DNA from: Thysanoteuthis rhombus
Taxonomy: Eukaryota > Mollusca > Cephalopoda > Oegopsida > Thysanoteuthidae
Direction of reading: 5' to 3'
Length of the DNA stretch: 64,000 nucleotides
Assembly (NCBI GenBank): GCA_963457665.1
Contig: OY735225.1
Location: 4,649,861 to 4,713,860 of the forward strand
Of this stretch, positions 12,110 to 23,249 are shown one piece after another. The notes below the pieces were generated by a model. That model ran no database searches, was not told the origin of the DNA, and worked only from the letters and a program-made list of their open reading frames with translations. Each line of letters starts with the position of its first letter. The stretch's first letter is position 1. Made by a program: the position numbers and the translations under genes.

Positions 12110-12380
12110 GAGTCTTACACCATATACCAACTATTTTTTCCAGGAACTTCATTTTTCCAGTACGTCATTGGCACCGATCATTTCGACCACTCCCAGCCCC
12201 CACTCAAAAAGTGACGACTTTATGACTCGTGTTTCCTCGTTTTCAAATCTTGCAGTATTCCGGGTGCGTTTCTCCGTTGCAAATCGCCGTATGTGGTGGA
12301 AATCGCCGATTACCGGCGACAATTGGCTATTAAACATTATTTCCTGTCCGTCTCAGACCATCCCTAAAGCGTGTCGATGA
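12110..12380. other. CpG-containing unique segment
   Basis: This stretch has visibly more CG dinucleotides than its surroundings, especially 12,255-12,320 (CGCCGATTACCGGCGA with short inverted arms). Frames are open on both strands for 60-90 residues, but no domain is recognisable. It could be a young repeat not yet worn down by CpG decay, or part of a host gene; I cannot tell which. Confidence 0.3.
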
Positions 12381-12499
12381 TGATGATTATGATGAGAGTC
12401 ATTGTATCATCATCATCGAAAGTAGCTGTAATAGTCAACCAAGATTGTCACTAAATCAATAGTACTTTTTTTCCTTTTTACAATTTCTCTCTCAAATAG

Positions 12500-12660
12500 G
12501 TTTTTAGTTTGGGGTTCAATCTTCAATGGAAGCTGATGTTGAATCAAACCCTAACTTTGTGAGTGGCAGAATTCTATCAATCGATCAACCCCAACATAGC
12601 ATGCAGCCAAAAGACGTTTGGTATGTGATGGTTTCTATTGAGTGACTAACAAGACCTCCT
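12500..12660 (-). repeat. M-family repeat, copy 3, internally deleted
   Basis: The minus strand reads GTTAGTCACTCAATAGAAACC, CCAAACGTCTTTTGGCTGCA and GGGGTTGATCGATTG, then jumps to the TTGAACCCCA block, so about 100 bp of the centre is missing. Confidence 0.75.
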
Positions 12661-12683
12661 ATCAGCATTGTCATCATTGTAAT

Positions 12684-12751
12684 AGAAGAAGAAGAAGAAG
12701 AAGAAGAAGAAGAAGAAGAAGAAGAAGAAGAAGAAGAAGAAGAAGAAGAAA
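12684..12751. repeat. (GAA)n microsatellite
   Basis: About 22 uninterrupted AGA/GAA triplets. GAA/TTC repeats of this length can form triplexes. Confidence 0.95.
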
Positions 12752-13079
12752 AATATTACTCTTTCGACCCTAATCCTTATAAGAATAAATGTTTGACATG
12801 AAAAACGACGGAGACATGGAGTCGCTCGCGATTAGAATATAATGAATCATCTGAGATCAGATGAGAGGAAAGAACAGATGAGTTCTATCTTCAAGTGGCT
12901 TGGGAACATGAGAAGAAAAGATAGCGACATTGTTAAATCTGAAGAAAAAAATCCTGTTAAGAAATGAATGATCTCTGATTCGATTTCTGTTGAATTATGA
13001 CATATTATATAGCATAGAAATTTGAGTTTTTTTTTTCAGATTTTGAACAAAAAAAAATGATTGACTTTTTAAACCTAAC

Positions 13080-13372
13080 CTAGAAACAGATCCGCAAATT
13101 GAGAACCATGCAACATGCACACGGAAGAATTATTTATGCTTGGCCTCACATGAAGAGACCACAAGACAGCACAGTACATCCAGAAAAAAAAACAAGAGTC
13201 AGGGACATCAAAGAATCCATTAAAAATCTCCAATGGCAGTGGGCTGGCCCTGTCGCAAGAATGGCAGACAACCGATGGACATTGTGACTCACGACATGGA
13301 TCCCCAAGATCACATGCAAAACCGATACTGGCGTATTATTAGATGGGGAGACGAGCTAGATAAATTCGGCAT
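13080..13372 (+). mobile_element. RTE-clade LINE fragment
   Basis: The plus strand encodes LRTMQHAHGRII, WPHMKRPQDSTVHPEKKT and DIKESIKNLQWQWAGPVARM, then in another frame the RWGDELDKF segment. This is the C-terminal part of the RTE ORF. It stops before the family's 3' block and lacks the trinucleotide tail. Confidence 0.85.
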
Positions 13373-13379
13373 GGGGGCA

Positions 13380-14395
13380 AATCTCTTCTTGGCCAAGGTC
13401 ATTGGCAGAGTGATATTGACCTCAGAAGTCATTTGAGGTCACCTAAGTTCATTTTTGGTCATTTGTAGCCAATTTTCTGGGTTATTAGTCACATTTTTGC
13501 ACCCATGAAACTGAAATTTAGCAAAGAAATAGAACTTCTCACAGTTAAAGTATTTACGAAAGTGATTTTGACACCGGAATCATTCGAGATCATTACGTCT
13601 TGTCGGCTACAATAACAATATTGCACCTTGGATGCAGAATTCATGCAAAATAATACATTTTTACACGGCGAAAGTTAAAAGCAATTAGAGGTTAATGGTT
13701 GAGTTCACTAGATGTCATCCGAGGAGAAGGTACAAAGATAATCTCTCAAAATCGCTGGCCTTTGCCTAATTTCTTTCATGCTTTTCCCATGGATAGCTCT
13801 ATGTTAGTTTTTCTAGGGTTGGGCCCCAATTAAACTTTCTATACTGGTACCCAATAGGATAAACACTCATGTAGCGTATCAAAACTTCTAGAAACATCTA
13901 GATTCTGTTGAATATTATCAATAAACCCGTCACAACAAGACCCCTGAGAGATCGAACAAACTTCTTTCAAAAAATCATACAGACATATTCATTAACACAC
14001 GGTCATTTGGAGAAGGAGAGAAATTCCCGCCACCTTTGGGGGCTACGATTGCTCGATACAACAACAATATTATAATTTGAAACCTCACATTTCAATGACT
14101 GAAATTGGAGAACATCCTTTTTATAAAAAAAAAGGATGAGCCAAATAATGAGAGGGAATGGGTGCCTCTGTGGGCAAGGCCTCCTTGAGATAAGGATGTT
14201 GGTTAGTGGTGAGAGGAAAATGACAGGGGTTGGGTTATTCAACTTGACAGTCACAAGTAGAGAGATTAGTGGAGCCAAATTAAAAATTAAAACTAACGCA
14301 CGAATACAAATTCTTCGGCGCCGACCATATATTTTTTTGAGATTCCAAGAGGCAGAAATAAAAGTTGAATTCAGAAGACAGGCCGAGTCTTGTTA
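13380..14395. other. Unique or weakly repeated AT-rich DNA
   Basis: The segment 13,895-13,970 (ACATCTAGATTCTG and ATATTATCAATAAACC) is repeated at 51,520-51,595 and is probably one dispersed element. No gene is seen. Confidence 0.4.
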
Positions 14396-14399
14396 AGCC

Positions 14400-16032
14400 A
14401 AGAAACAATCAAAAGTTGGTGTAAAACAGAGATGAGTAGAAAAGGTAGAGTCGGAGGCGAGCAAGGGTAACGAAGGTTATTGATTTTGGGGGGGCTTCAA
14501 AAAGAGTGGAAGAGAAAGACAAAGAGGAGAGGAAGACAAAAAAAAAAAAAGACTTGAACAATTAAATCTTGAAATGAGGACCGGAAAGACAGAAAATGAA
14601 AGGGAGAAAAAAAAAAAAAGAAAGAAAGAAAGAAATCTGGGGGGGATAGAGAAAAGAAGGAAAGGAGTAGGGAAAAAGGAAGAACAAAGTTCTGAGAGAA
14701 AAAAAAAGAAACGGAAAAAAGAAAAATAGAGAAAGAAAAGGAAGGGAAGAATAAAGAAGAGACATAACAGAGATAATTGATAGAAGAAAGAACCCAAATA
14801 GAAAAATAAGAAATGGAAAAATAAACAAAATATATCCATAGTGTTACTCACATGTGAACCAGTACTATCAAAAAAATTATCTCAATTTTTCTGCAGAGAA
14901 AATAGATCTTCTTCGTCGGTCCCAAAATGAATGTGGAGAACCCGAAACACTTTTCTGAGAAATAAAAAAAAAATGTCCTATTGATGTACTTATGTAAGGT
15001 TGTAGACCCAAAAATGTGACCAGGAGCACTGGGTGACAGACAGACAGACAGACGGAAAAACAAACAGCGATAGACACAGACCTCCCAAAAGAGAAGAATG
15101 TGGAGCCCACTTGATTGGTTGGTTGCTAGGGCCATTTGAGAGGCTACGGTGATTCGAGAAGGAAGGAAGGAAGAAATAAATCGGTAAAAAGAGAGTGGAT
15201 AAGAGAAACGAAAGGAAGAAAGAGTTAAAAGAAAAAGGAAGAAAAGGATGAAAGAAAAAATGAATGAAAAAGAGAGGGAAAGAATGAAAAAAAAAGAATG
15301 GAACAGGGGAAACAAAAAATGGAAGGAGAGAGAAAAAAGTGAGCGAGACAGAAAAAAAAAACAAACAAGCATTCAAAAGGAAATTATGAGTCGTCACCAA
15401 CCATATGTGCTGTGTTGGGGGAGATCAATGAAAAATTAGGCAAAAGAGGTGATCAGTGAATGTTACCTCTCTTGCCTTTTGTTGAGTTATGATAACTGGA
15501 AAAAAGCCAGAATTTTCAAAAACCAAGCGGGCACAAACTAAGGACCAATTTAGCATAAATTTATACTGCATACTGAATCCTTAGCTAAAAAAGAAGAGAG
15601 AAAGAAAAATAGGGGAACTGAATTGGGATAGAAAGAAAGGAAGGGAAGAATCAGGAATAGAAATAAGGATGAAAGAACGATAAGCGAGAAAGAAAGAAAA
15701 AAAGAAGGAAGATAGGGATTAAATATTGAGTCCCAGAGAAGTGACTAGTGTGGTAGATAAGGTAAAAAGTGTGTGGGGAAGTGTCTGGGTTTTACGAGCG
15801 GAATTATAGTGTTTGGGCCAGAAGTTACATCATAAAAATCAACATGAATGTTTGAACCTTGATTTAAAAAAGGAAAAAAAAAACTAAAGAAGACAAAAAG
15901 CAAAAGCAATGAATGAGATGGACGGAAAGAATAAAAAGAAAGACTAAGGGAAGAAAGGAACGAATGAAAGCCTTCGAGGAAGCTGACCGAGACGAAGGAG
16001 AGCAAGAAGGAGAAGAAAAAAAAGAAGAAAGA

Positions 16033-16087
<55 letters not shown>

Positions 16088-16880
16088 GCAACGAATAAGA
16101 AGATGGAAAAGAAGAGGGTCACGAAGAAGAAGAAAGAAAAGGATGACGATAAGAAAAAGGAGTTGAATAATAAAAAAAGAAAGAGGAATAACGTTAAAAA
16201 AATGAATTTAAAAAAATGGTAAAAAGGTAAGGGCAAAAGAAGACGGAGAAGAGAGGAACACAGACAAAAGGAATGAGGAGAAGATGAAAATAATAGAAAA
16301 AGAATGGAGAAGAAGCATGAGAAAGAAATAATGAAGAATGAGGAATAAAAAAAAGAACAAAAGAAGAAGAACGTGGAAAAAGATTAATGACGAAGGAAAA
16401 AGAAGAGAACAGAGAATAAGAAAGGTAGAGTGTTGAAAAAGAAAAGGAGAAAAACAGGAAGTGTAACAAAATAAAAAGAAAGAGAAGGGAAAGAAGGAAG
16501 AAAGAAGAAGAAAACAAAAAGGACAACAAAAGTGAAAGAAAGAAAAGAATGGTAATTGGAATAATAAAAAGCAAACACGCAGAACTCTTTCCAGGAACAT
16601 ATTCTCACCACAAAGACAATAGATACGTTTAAAAATCGTCTTAATAAAATTTTGGAAAAGTCAGGAGATTTGGCATGACAAGTATTATGTGGCAATTAAA
16701 ATAACTACCGGAAGTCACAAAAGACGGGAACGAGTTTGAAGTCTGGGAGTCCAGTGGAGAGGATTTATGAAGAGCCTGACTGGTAATGATCTTTAATCAT
16801 CTTTAAAAACAGGAAGAAAAAGAAAGATAAGGCAAGAAATGAAAAAAAAAAAAATAAGTAAATGAGAATTCTTTTTAAGC
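14400..16880 (+). repeat. Long purine-rich low-complexity region
   Basis: The plus strand is strongly A/G biased over several hundred bases at a time (14,420-14,830, 15,140-15,380, 15,580-15,740, 15,860-16,600), with blocks of GAAA, GGAA and GAAGAA. A (GAT)n tract lies at 16,033-16,087. Long minus-strand frames rich in Phe, Ser and Leu are produced by the composition and should not be annotated as proteins. An M-family fragment at 15,385-15,590 interrupts the region. Confidence 0.9.
15385..15590 (+). repeat. M-family repeat, copy 4
   Basis: Recognised by GCTGTGTTGGGGGAGATCAA, GAGGTGATCAGTGAATGTTA, CTTGCCTTTTGTTGAG and TTTAGCATAAATTTA in the family order. The 5' start and the last 200 bp are missing. 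Confidence 0.75.
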
Positions 16881-16899
16881 ATGTCTGTCTGATGTAACT

Positions 16900-17460
16900 T
16901 ATTACCACCCGTGCAACGTGCAACAACCTTACTCTGCATTTGAAATTCGGTACACCTTTCCTTCAACGTTTCGAAGCATTTTGATTCCGGTTTACGTAAT
17001 TATCGCCCGACAACACGCGACGAGCTTTCCAAGCATTTCGTGCCCGAAAGGAACTAATCATCTTTTTCTAGAATTCATATTCAATGTGCCTAATTACCAT
17101 CCTACCATGTCTGACAACGTGCAACAGTCTTTCTTTACATTCTTTAACCTTTGTATCTCGTAAGTCTGACAACCATTCTAAGCTCTTTGCAATGTACGTA
17201 ATTAACACAGGAATGGAAAGGAGGGGTATGGTGTATACATCACCTCAATTTTCCAGGTATTTTGTATGTTCAATGTCTATAAAGCCATTACCGTATGTCT
17301 AGTTACCAAAAACTATCCCTACGGTATATCTGGCTCCCCAAACCCAGTCTCACTGTATATCGAGTTCTGAAGACCCAGCTTTACCATGAAACCAGTTTCC
17401 AAAATCCAAATGCCTTACTGTGTATCTAGTTCCCCAAATACCTTCCCGTCACTGAATTAA
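16900..17460 (-). repeat. Degenerate minisatellite-like block (TAATTA-bearing family), antisense
   Basis: Imperfect units containing TACGTAATTATCGCCCGACAA, GTGCCTAATTACCATCC, CAACGTGCAACAG and AAGCATTTCG recur. These are the reverse complements of units in the block at 39,600-40,905 (GGCGGTAATTAGGCAC, TTGCATGGTGTCAGGCG). It is therefore a second, older array of the same family. Confidence 0.6.
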
Positions 17461-17559
17461 CGCTAACAACGCAAGATATCCTTTGTAAGCAATTTGTGTG
17501 TGATGTACAGCATTAATATACCCAACAATATGCGGCGGCCTCTCTATGCACTGGAGTTT

Positions 17560-18215
17560 GTTGAAGGTTGAATAAGAAAGAAAGACCGAAGAAAGAAAGG
17601 GTGAAAATGAAAGGAGAACAATAGGAAAAGAGAGAGAGGAAAAGACAAAAGAAAGAAGAGAAAAGAAATGAATAAAACAAAGGGAGAAAAGAAAGGTAAA
17701 AAGGAAGGAAGAGAAAGAATAGAACTGAAGGATAGAAAACGAAAAGAAGGAGATAAGTAAGAAAGAGAATAAAAAGGAAAAATAAGAGACAAACGAAAGA
17801 GGAAGGTAACTAAAAAATAGAAGGAACAGAAAAAAGAGAAAGAAACAAAAATGAAAAGGAAAAGAAAAGGGAAAAAAAAGAAAGCGAAAAAGAAAAGAAA
17901 GGGAAAAAGAAAGAAGAATAACAAGAAGAAATGGAAGTAAAAGAGAGAGAAAAAAGAAAAGAAAGGTTATAGAAGTGAAAGAGAGAAGATAAAAAGAAGA
18001 GGAAGAAAAGGAAAAAAGAAAGAAAAAAGAGAAAAAGTTAAGAAAGAAAAATAAAGGAAACAAATGAAACGAGAGGAACGAGAGACAAAGAGAAAAAGAG
18101 AAAACAAAACGAAAGAAAAATAAAAGTAAAAAAGAGAGAAAGATAAAAAGGAGAGGAAAAGCAGAGAAAAAGAAAGGTAAGAGAAAAGGAAAAAAAGACT
18201 ATTAAAAAAAGCGAA
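17560..18215 (+). repeat. Purine-rich tract, about 650 bp
   Basis: The plus strand is almost entirely A and G, in short GAAA/GGAA/GAGA words with few pyrimidines. The opposite strand gives frames of 117-204 residues made mainly of Phe, Ser and Leu, which are compositional. Such tracts can form triplex (H-DNA) and resist nucleosomes. Confidence 0.9.
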
Positions 18216-18224
18216 ATTCAGTAA

Positions 18225-18420
18225 AATTAGGGGGCAAGCAGAGAATCGGCTCGGTCGCAGCGTGGCAAGGAATAAACTTGGCAGCCGATAACCGTTATCT
18301 ATTCCTAAAAAGGCAAACAACGCGGTTCTTGTCTCCTGTCTTCCTTTGTTTGCAGCAATTAATTGACGCTTAATCCGAAACGCTCCGATTTGATATCTCT
18401 GTTTGGAGTTTTTGTAGTCA
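18225..18420. promoter_or_regulatory. Possible cis-regulatory segment with homeodomain/SOX-like motifs
   Basis: Right after the purine tract the sequence becomes unique and mixed. Within 35 bp it holds CCTTTGTTTG (SOX-like, 18,343-18,352), the palindrome CAATTAATTG (paired homeodomain-like, 18,356-18,365) and TTAATCC (Otx/Bicoid-like, 18,370-18,376). Short motifs arise by chance in AT-rich DNA, so this is a hypothesis resting only on tight clustering. Confidence 0.25.
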
Positions 18421-18429
18421 TCGAATTTT

Positions 18430-18815
18430 ATTTCCCAGATAAAAATCAGGACTTGTATGATTTTTAAGTTTATTTTCTCTTTTTGTTTTTCTTTCTTTCT
18501 CCACAGCGTTATTTGTTCGTTTATTTGTTCGTTTATTTGTTTGTGTTTTTTGGTGCATTATTGCCCTGGCTTTTGTTCGGGACTAATTGTTAAAACCACG
18601 TAAATTAAACAAAAAAGATAATCTTCTTTAAGAATCATACACAAACACTAGCACAAGCACGAAGAAAACACCGATAAAGATTAATGGAAGGGAACAGCAC
18701 AAATTACAATTTATAATGATGCTGAAAAAGATAAAAATGGTAGCGATAGCAGCAAAAATAACAAGATTGAACTCGTCTATAATTTTGAAAAGGGTTATTA
18801 ACATTCAAGGGGTAC
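18430..18815. other. AT-rich spacer, nothing identified
   Basis: It contains a short GTTTATTT tandem near 18,515-18,545 and otherwise no recognisable feature. Confidence 0.45.
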
Positions 18816-18819
18816 CACC

Positions 18820-19290
18820 TTTGTTCCAGCAATCCACATTCCATGTGTGGAGAGGATTGCAGTGAAAATACAGGGGCCCGTAGAGATCATAACATATGGG
18901 TTACTTTTAGCAATTCTTACACCCTCCGAAACTTGCTTAGTGAGTTCGCCACGCGGAATGAGTCGGACCCTTAACTGCATTTACGATATTCCCTGTAAAT
19001 GTGGGATGATTCATACAGGAGAAACCGACAGGCTTCTTGAAGTCAGACACGAGAAGCATAAAAAGCCATGATATGAAATGAAATAGAAAGGTCTGGGACG
19101 GATGGAGAGCGAAAGTCGGGATGTTTTCTCTCTGAGAAGTCCAGATTATCGACAGGGAACGCTGTTCGGAAGTGGGAAAAATCAAAGAAGCAGCACATAT
19201 CAAAATGTCGACTGAGTGTATAAGTAAGACAAAGGTTGAGTTCAATGTCTTACTTAACAGGGACAAGATATGGAAATCTAAGCCCCCCCC
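18820..19290 (+). mobile_element. Penelope-like element, GIY-YIG endonuclease end
   Basis: The plus strand encodes CIYDIPCKCGMIHTGETDR followed by LLEVRHEKHKK at about 18,978-19,066. This is the GIY-YIG endonuclease that forms the C-terminus of Penelope-like element proteins, with the CxC pair ahead of the YIG position typical of the family. After a frame break it continues as WDGWRAKVGMFSL and KIKEAAHIKMS, ending at VLLNRDKIWKS, matching the usual closing segment with its LNRD motif. The YIG reads HTG, so a catalytic tyrosine is lost. The reverse transcriptase part is absent, so it is a truncated dead copy. Confidence 0.8.
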
Positions 19291-19299
19291 CAAAAAAAG

Positions 19300-20180
19300 G
19301 AAAGGAGAGTAAAACATCCGAGTTCTATGGTTTAAGCGTTGCTACCATTGGAAAAAAATTCCATTTACCGCCATTGCAGTCGGATGGTGTATCTGGAGAA
19401 GGTCGTTGAATAGATCAGACAGAAACGCCGTATTAACAACACAAACAACTAGAACGAGTTTAACCAACCGGAAGTTATTTGAAAATTCCGCTTTCCGTCA
19501 TTTGATCCTCAACAAAAGTCACGTGATACTACTGGTGTTAAAGTGCAATGGGTATTAATGAAAACGATTAATAGCGACGCAGATCAAGACAAAAATAGAG
19601 TCCAACAAATCCATGACTTGTTTGGATTTTTTGGGACTGGTCATATTAATCATTGAGTATGATATGGTCGTACTGTTCTCCTCGTCTACATGTTCATTTT
19701 CGGCTTTGTATCCCCCAGCCTTCATCGATTGTTGGTTTCTGAATGCGGAATCGCTACTCGGAGCGCATGCTCGATTAGACATTGACATGTCATATCCGTT
19801 TTTCGGTATATCCGGGTTGTATTATTGGGGCACCCCCGAGTTGCCGCCCTTGCATTTGTTGATCTGTTCTGTCTATATTTTTCTATTATGATGGAAATGG
19901 AAATGAAAATTCATAGGAATCAAGGGAGTGTTTTAAAAGTTACTCATATTGTGGATACTTTGCATGATTATTTTTATAATAATGAATTACAGTTCGATTT
20001 GAACTTTTCATATCGGTTTGAGTAACTTGTGATCCGTAAATGCTCAATTTTAAACCGATCCATTCGTTCACATATTTCTTGCATTGGCCAGAAAGGGTTG
20101 ATCTATTCTTTACTTACATTAATTTCGGAATGTTATGCTGTATTCGTGGTTTTCAAATATTCAAAATATTTTTAAAAAAA
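19300..20180. other. Mixed unique sequence; one odd open frame
   Basis: No repeat is recognised. A minus-strand frame (19,788-19,555) is listed separately. The rest shows nothing I can name. Confidence 0.4.
19555..19788 (-). CDS. Unassigned 77-residue frame with possible membrane segment (weak candidate)
   Basis: The frame begins MSMSNRACAPSSDSAF in a fair start context (GACATG). It is mixed in composition, unlike the repeat-driven frames elsewhere. It has two N-glycosylation sequons (NST and NMT) in its middle and ends in a hydrophobic stretch, LLDSIFVLICVAI. That layout would fit the extracellular N-terminus of a membrane protein running into a first helix. No family is recognised, I see no good splice donor within it, and a stop lies about a dozen codons upstream of the start. 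It could be a first exon, a small membrane protein, or chance. Confidence 0.15.
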   Translation of the reverse strand: MSMSNRACAPSSDSAFRNQQSMKAGGYKAENEHVDEENSTTISYSMINMTSPKKSKQVMDLLDSIFVLICVAINRFH

Positions 20181-20184
20181 GACA

Positions 20185-20610
20185 GTCCAGGTTAGTCACT
20201 CAATAGAAATTGTCAGATGACGTCTTTTCACAGCGTGCCATATTGGGGGTGATCGATTGAAAAATTGGAAAAGGGGGTGATCAATGAATAAATTACCGCT
20301 CTCTCCTTTTGCTGGATAGTGATCATTTAAAAGTCTTGAATTAAAAAAAGACGAAGGTAAAACGACTAGTTTAGCACATACTCACGTAGTTAACTGACAT
20401 GCCCAATCTTCCGGGGGCTTAATGTTTAGATATGATAAAGTGTAAATGTTCAAATTCCCAGCTTTGCAGCTCTATGAATGTGGTCTAAACCTTACTATCA
20501 AGATGTACATAGTAGTTTTTTTTATCATTACACACTTCCATACTTTGCCGGAGAAGTTGCTACATTCATACTCTTATAAAATCAACGATATCCACCGGCA
20601 ATATTCCCTT
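20185..20610 (+). repeat. M-family repeat, copy 5, near full length
   Basis: It starts at GGTTAGTCACTCAATAGAAA. It contains GGGTGATCGATTGAAAAATT, GGGGGTGATCAATGAATAAA, TTAGCACATACTCACGTAGT, the TTCAAATTCCCAGCTTTGC block and GCTCTATGAATGTGGTC. The 3' end past about 20,560 is diverged. No coding capacity. Confidence 0.85.
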
Positions 20611-20619
20611 TGGTTTTTA

Positions 20620-21425
20620 GTTGTCACTTAGCAAAAAAATCTTATGTTGTGTATTTTCCCTCCGACAAAAGTATAAACACACTTTTGAATTCGACATAGA
20701 GAATCAATATTTGAAAAAATAAAAACTCAGTAAGCTATTTACAGAATTTGAGGTCTTTTATGCGCACATCAATTTCCTTTGTGTGCTGGTTGCAAAACCT
20801 GTGTATGCGTGTGCTCAGCGTAGAGGGAACTATGGCCAGTTGGCATAAGTGTTTCCTTATATAGGTATGGATATTGACAGAAGTGAATACCAATACAAGT
20901 ATAAAGAGATATGTATCTCTCCTGGGTATCGTGGATTTTGTATGTACATGAACGATAAAAATTCTCGGGGAAGGTCAGAAGCTGTGTAACGTTAAGAGCA
21001 ATATTTTCTCTTCTGAACCAGGAAGGGCAAGAGAAGTTTTTTTTTTCTAATCTTCGCGCCACAATGAATTCGTGCGTCGCTGAACCCTCTTAGCTTTCCC
21101 GCTGTTGTCTTCTTGAACATGTCACGTGACCTGCTATTTCGAGAGGGGTGCCCTTAGAAGTGGGTTATTTGCGTCTTTCACTTCTCTTCTCAAGCGCGGC
21201 CCGTTCAGTGACATTTGCTTTTTCCCCCGTTTGTGAGTCACGCAGGGCCAGCAGCAATAAGGTAATCGTACATTTGCATGGTCAGATGAATAAATGAAGT
21301 GGAACGTTTTGCTATTGGCGCAGCGCAATCTCTTCACCCCCATTTATCCTTGAGCTGTCCCAGCTTAATTGAAGTGAACCATTTCGCTCTACGCCCTCTC
21401 ATTCAGGCACCAACCGAATAAGAAA
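20620..21425. other. Unique segment with a motif-bearing, less AT-rich core
   Basis: 20,620-21,060 is unremarkable. From 21,060 to 21,420 the sequence is visibly less AT-rich. It holds the 10-bp palindrome GTCACGTGAC (E-box, 21,121-21,130), TGAGTCA (AP-1-like, 21,234-21,240) and ATTTGCAT (octamer, 21,272-21,279). It could be regulatory or part of a gene; evidence is weak. Confidence 0.25.
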
Positions 21426-21427
21426 AA

Positions 21428-21850
21428 GGACACGTCTGGTTAGTCACTGAATAGAAACCGTCCCACGACGGACAACTTTTCGTAGCGTTTCGTGTTGAAG
21501 TGACCAATTAGAAAAAAAGGGGGTGATCAATGAATTAATCACCTTTCTCCCTTCTTGTTAGATGACGGTCATTGGGAAATTCTGAATTCGGAAACAAACA
21601 AGCAAAAAGACTAACTTAGCATAAATTCTCATTGTAAATTGACATCCCACTAAAACCTAGGTGGATTCGAAAAAGTGTGTTCATCTCTAAACATGATGAG
21701 AAGTAAATGATTTAATTTTCAGTTTTCAAGCTCCATTGACGTGGTCCGAGCACACAACAAATGCATTTATATATGGCTGGCCAGCAAGCTAGCCAGTAAG
21801 ATTTCATTGAAAACTGAAGAAACCTATGTGAATATTTTTATTGACGTTTT
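21428..21850 (+). repeat. M-family repeat, copy 6, near full length
   Basis: Starts CGTCTGGTTAGTCACTGAAT and contains GGGGGTGATCAATGAATTAA, TTAGCATAAATTCTCATTGT, ATGATGAGAAGTAAATG, CAGTTTTCAAGCTCCATTG, CAGCAAGCTAGCCAG and AACTGAAGAAACCTATG. This is the full series of family blocks in order. Confidence 0.9.
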
Positions 21851-22089
21851 TTTTTTTATAGATGTGATTGTGAATAACTATTGAATCAATAACACTATGC
21901 AACTTTTCAAAAAAAAAAAACTTCTCTTCATTTCTGGGTAATAAGTGTTATTTCCTGATTGATTATGTCTAAAAAGTATTGAAAATGTCACTTATTCTCT
22001 TAAAAAATTGATTTTGTGACTATGGTTTTGCGAAAAAATACGTCAAGACCAAACCGGTTAATAGCGTTTATAAGGAATTATGCAACCTG

Positions 22090-22092
<3 letters not shown>

Positions 22093-22152
<60 letters not shown>
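22093..22152. repeat. (GA)n microsatellite
   Basis: About 60 bp of pure GA. Confidence 0.95.
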
Positions 22153-22155
<3 letters not shown>

Positions 22156-22221
22156 CGGTTGATGGTGAGTTTTTTTCTCCTTTTAATCCGTTCATAGCGT
22201 TCACGATAGAAATATGATTAA

Positions 22222-22962
22222 AGACGACATCGTCCTTATCACAAAGAACCTTCAGGACATCCAACTGATGCAAGACAAATTGAAGGAAGGAAACAAGGAA
22301 TACGCCGTCACATAAACTTCAGCAAAACGAAGGTCATGTGCAACACACGTGTCAGAAATAAAAGCACAACAATCAAAATCAAAAACGCAAAACATGAGAA
22401 AGTAGACCATTACATCTACATAGGACAACCATTCTCCATGAGATCCTCAAAAGAAGAAGAAGAGATCAAGCGAAGAATCATACTAGGAGAGCAAGCATTA
22501 GGGAGAGCAAGCTCAATCTTCAAGGATGAAAAAAATCACATTAATGCTAGAAGGAAGGGTAAACAAGTAATGTATCCCCCGATAGTCACTTATGGAGCTT
22601 AGAAATAGAACCTAACCAAGAGACTGACCCTCAAAGGAAATCATGCTCAACATTACATGGAGAGACCACAAGACAGCACAGTATATTTGAGAAGAAACAT
22701 GAGTCTGAGACGATTGGAAAACTCAAATGACAAAGGGCTGGTCTATCGTAAGGATGTCAAACAACTGATGAACATCGCAACTCACAACATGGATCTCCAG
22801 AGATCGAACGCGAATTCGTGGTCAGCAGGATATGAGAGGGCGAGACGAACTGGACAGGTCAAGAAAATATTGGGTCTGAAACGCCCACGAAAGAGAGGTA
22901 CGTCGAATTTTGAGAGAGGTCTACATTCTACGACGGATGATAAAAGACTGAGTATGATGATG
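22222..22962 (+). mobile_element. RTE-clade LINE fragment, 5'-truncated
   Basis: The plus strand follows the RTE ORF from the FADDI region (DDIVLITKNLQDIQL near 22,225) through DHYIYIGQPFSMRSSKEEE, a STFKDEKN-like segment, PIVTYGA, WRDHKTAQY-like sequence and RRTGQVKKILG. It ends with the family's terminal block and GACTGAGTATGATGATG. Frame breaks interrupt it throughout. It is 5'-truncated inside the reverse transcriptase palm, at the catalytic aspartates. Confidence 0.88.
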
Positions 22963-23138
22963 GGTGTTGGTTAAGATAGAGAGATACGATATAGAGGGCG
23001 AACAAAGGAAGAAGAATACTTTTTTTTACGTCGCACTACGTCATTTCCTTTTTAGATCAATTCTCATGGTAAGAATAAAATGTACAAGAAAGAAAGAGAA
23101 ACTGCAGATAGAGAGATATAAAGCAAGCAGGCCATACA

Positions 23139-23239
<101 letters not shown>

Positions 23240-23249
23240 AATTAACTTT

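Noticed and set aside
14990-15400. A minus-strand frame with a leading hydrophobic region that could pass for a secreted protein
   Set aside because: It crosses the purine tract at 15,140-15,380 and part of unique sequence with no conserved features. The hydrophobic start is compositional.
14477-18320. Multiple 100-200 residue minus-strand frames rich in Phe, Ser and Leu that resemble multi-pass membrane proteins
   Set aside because: They are complements of purine tracts: TTT, TCT, CTT and TTC codons. Hydrophobicity is a by-product of composition.
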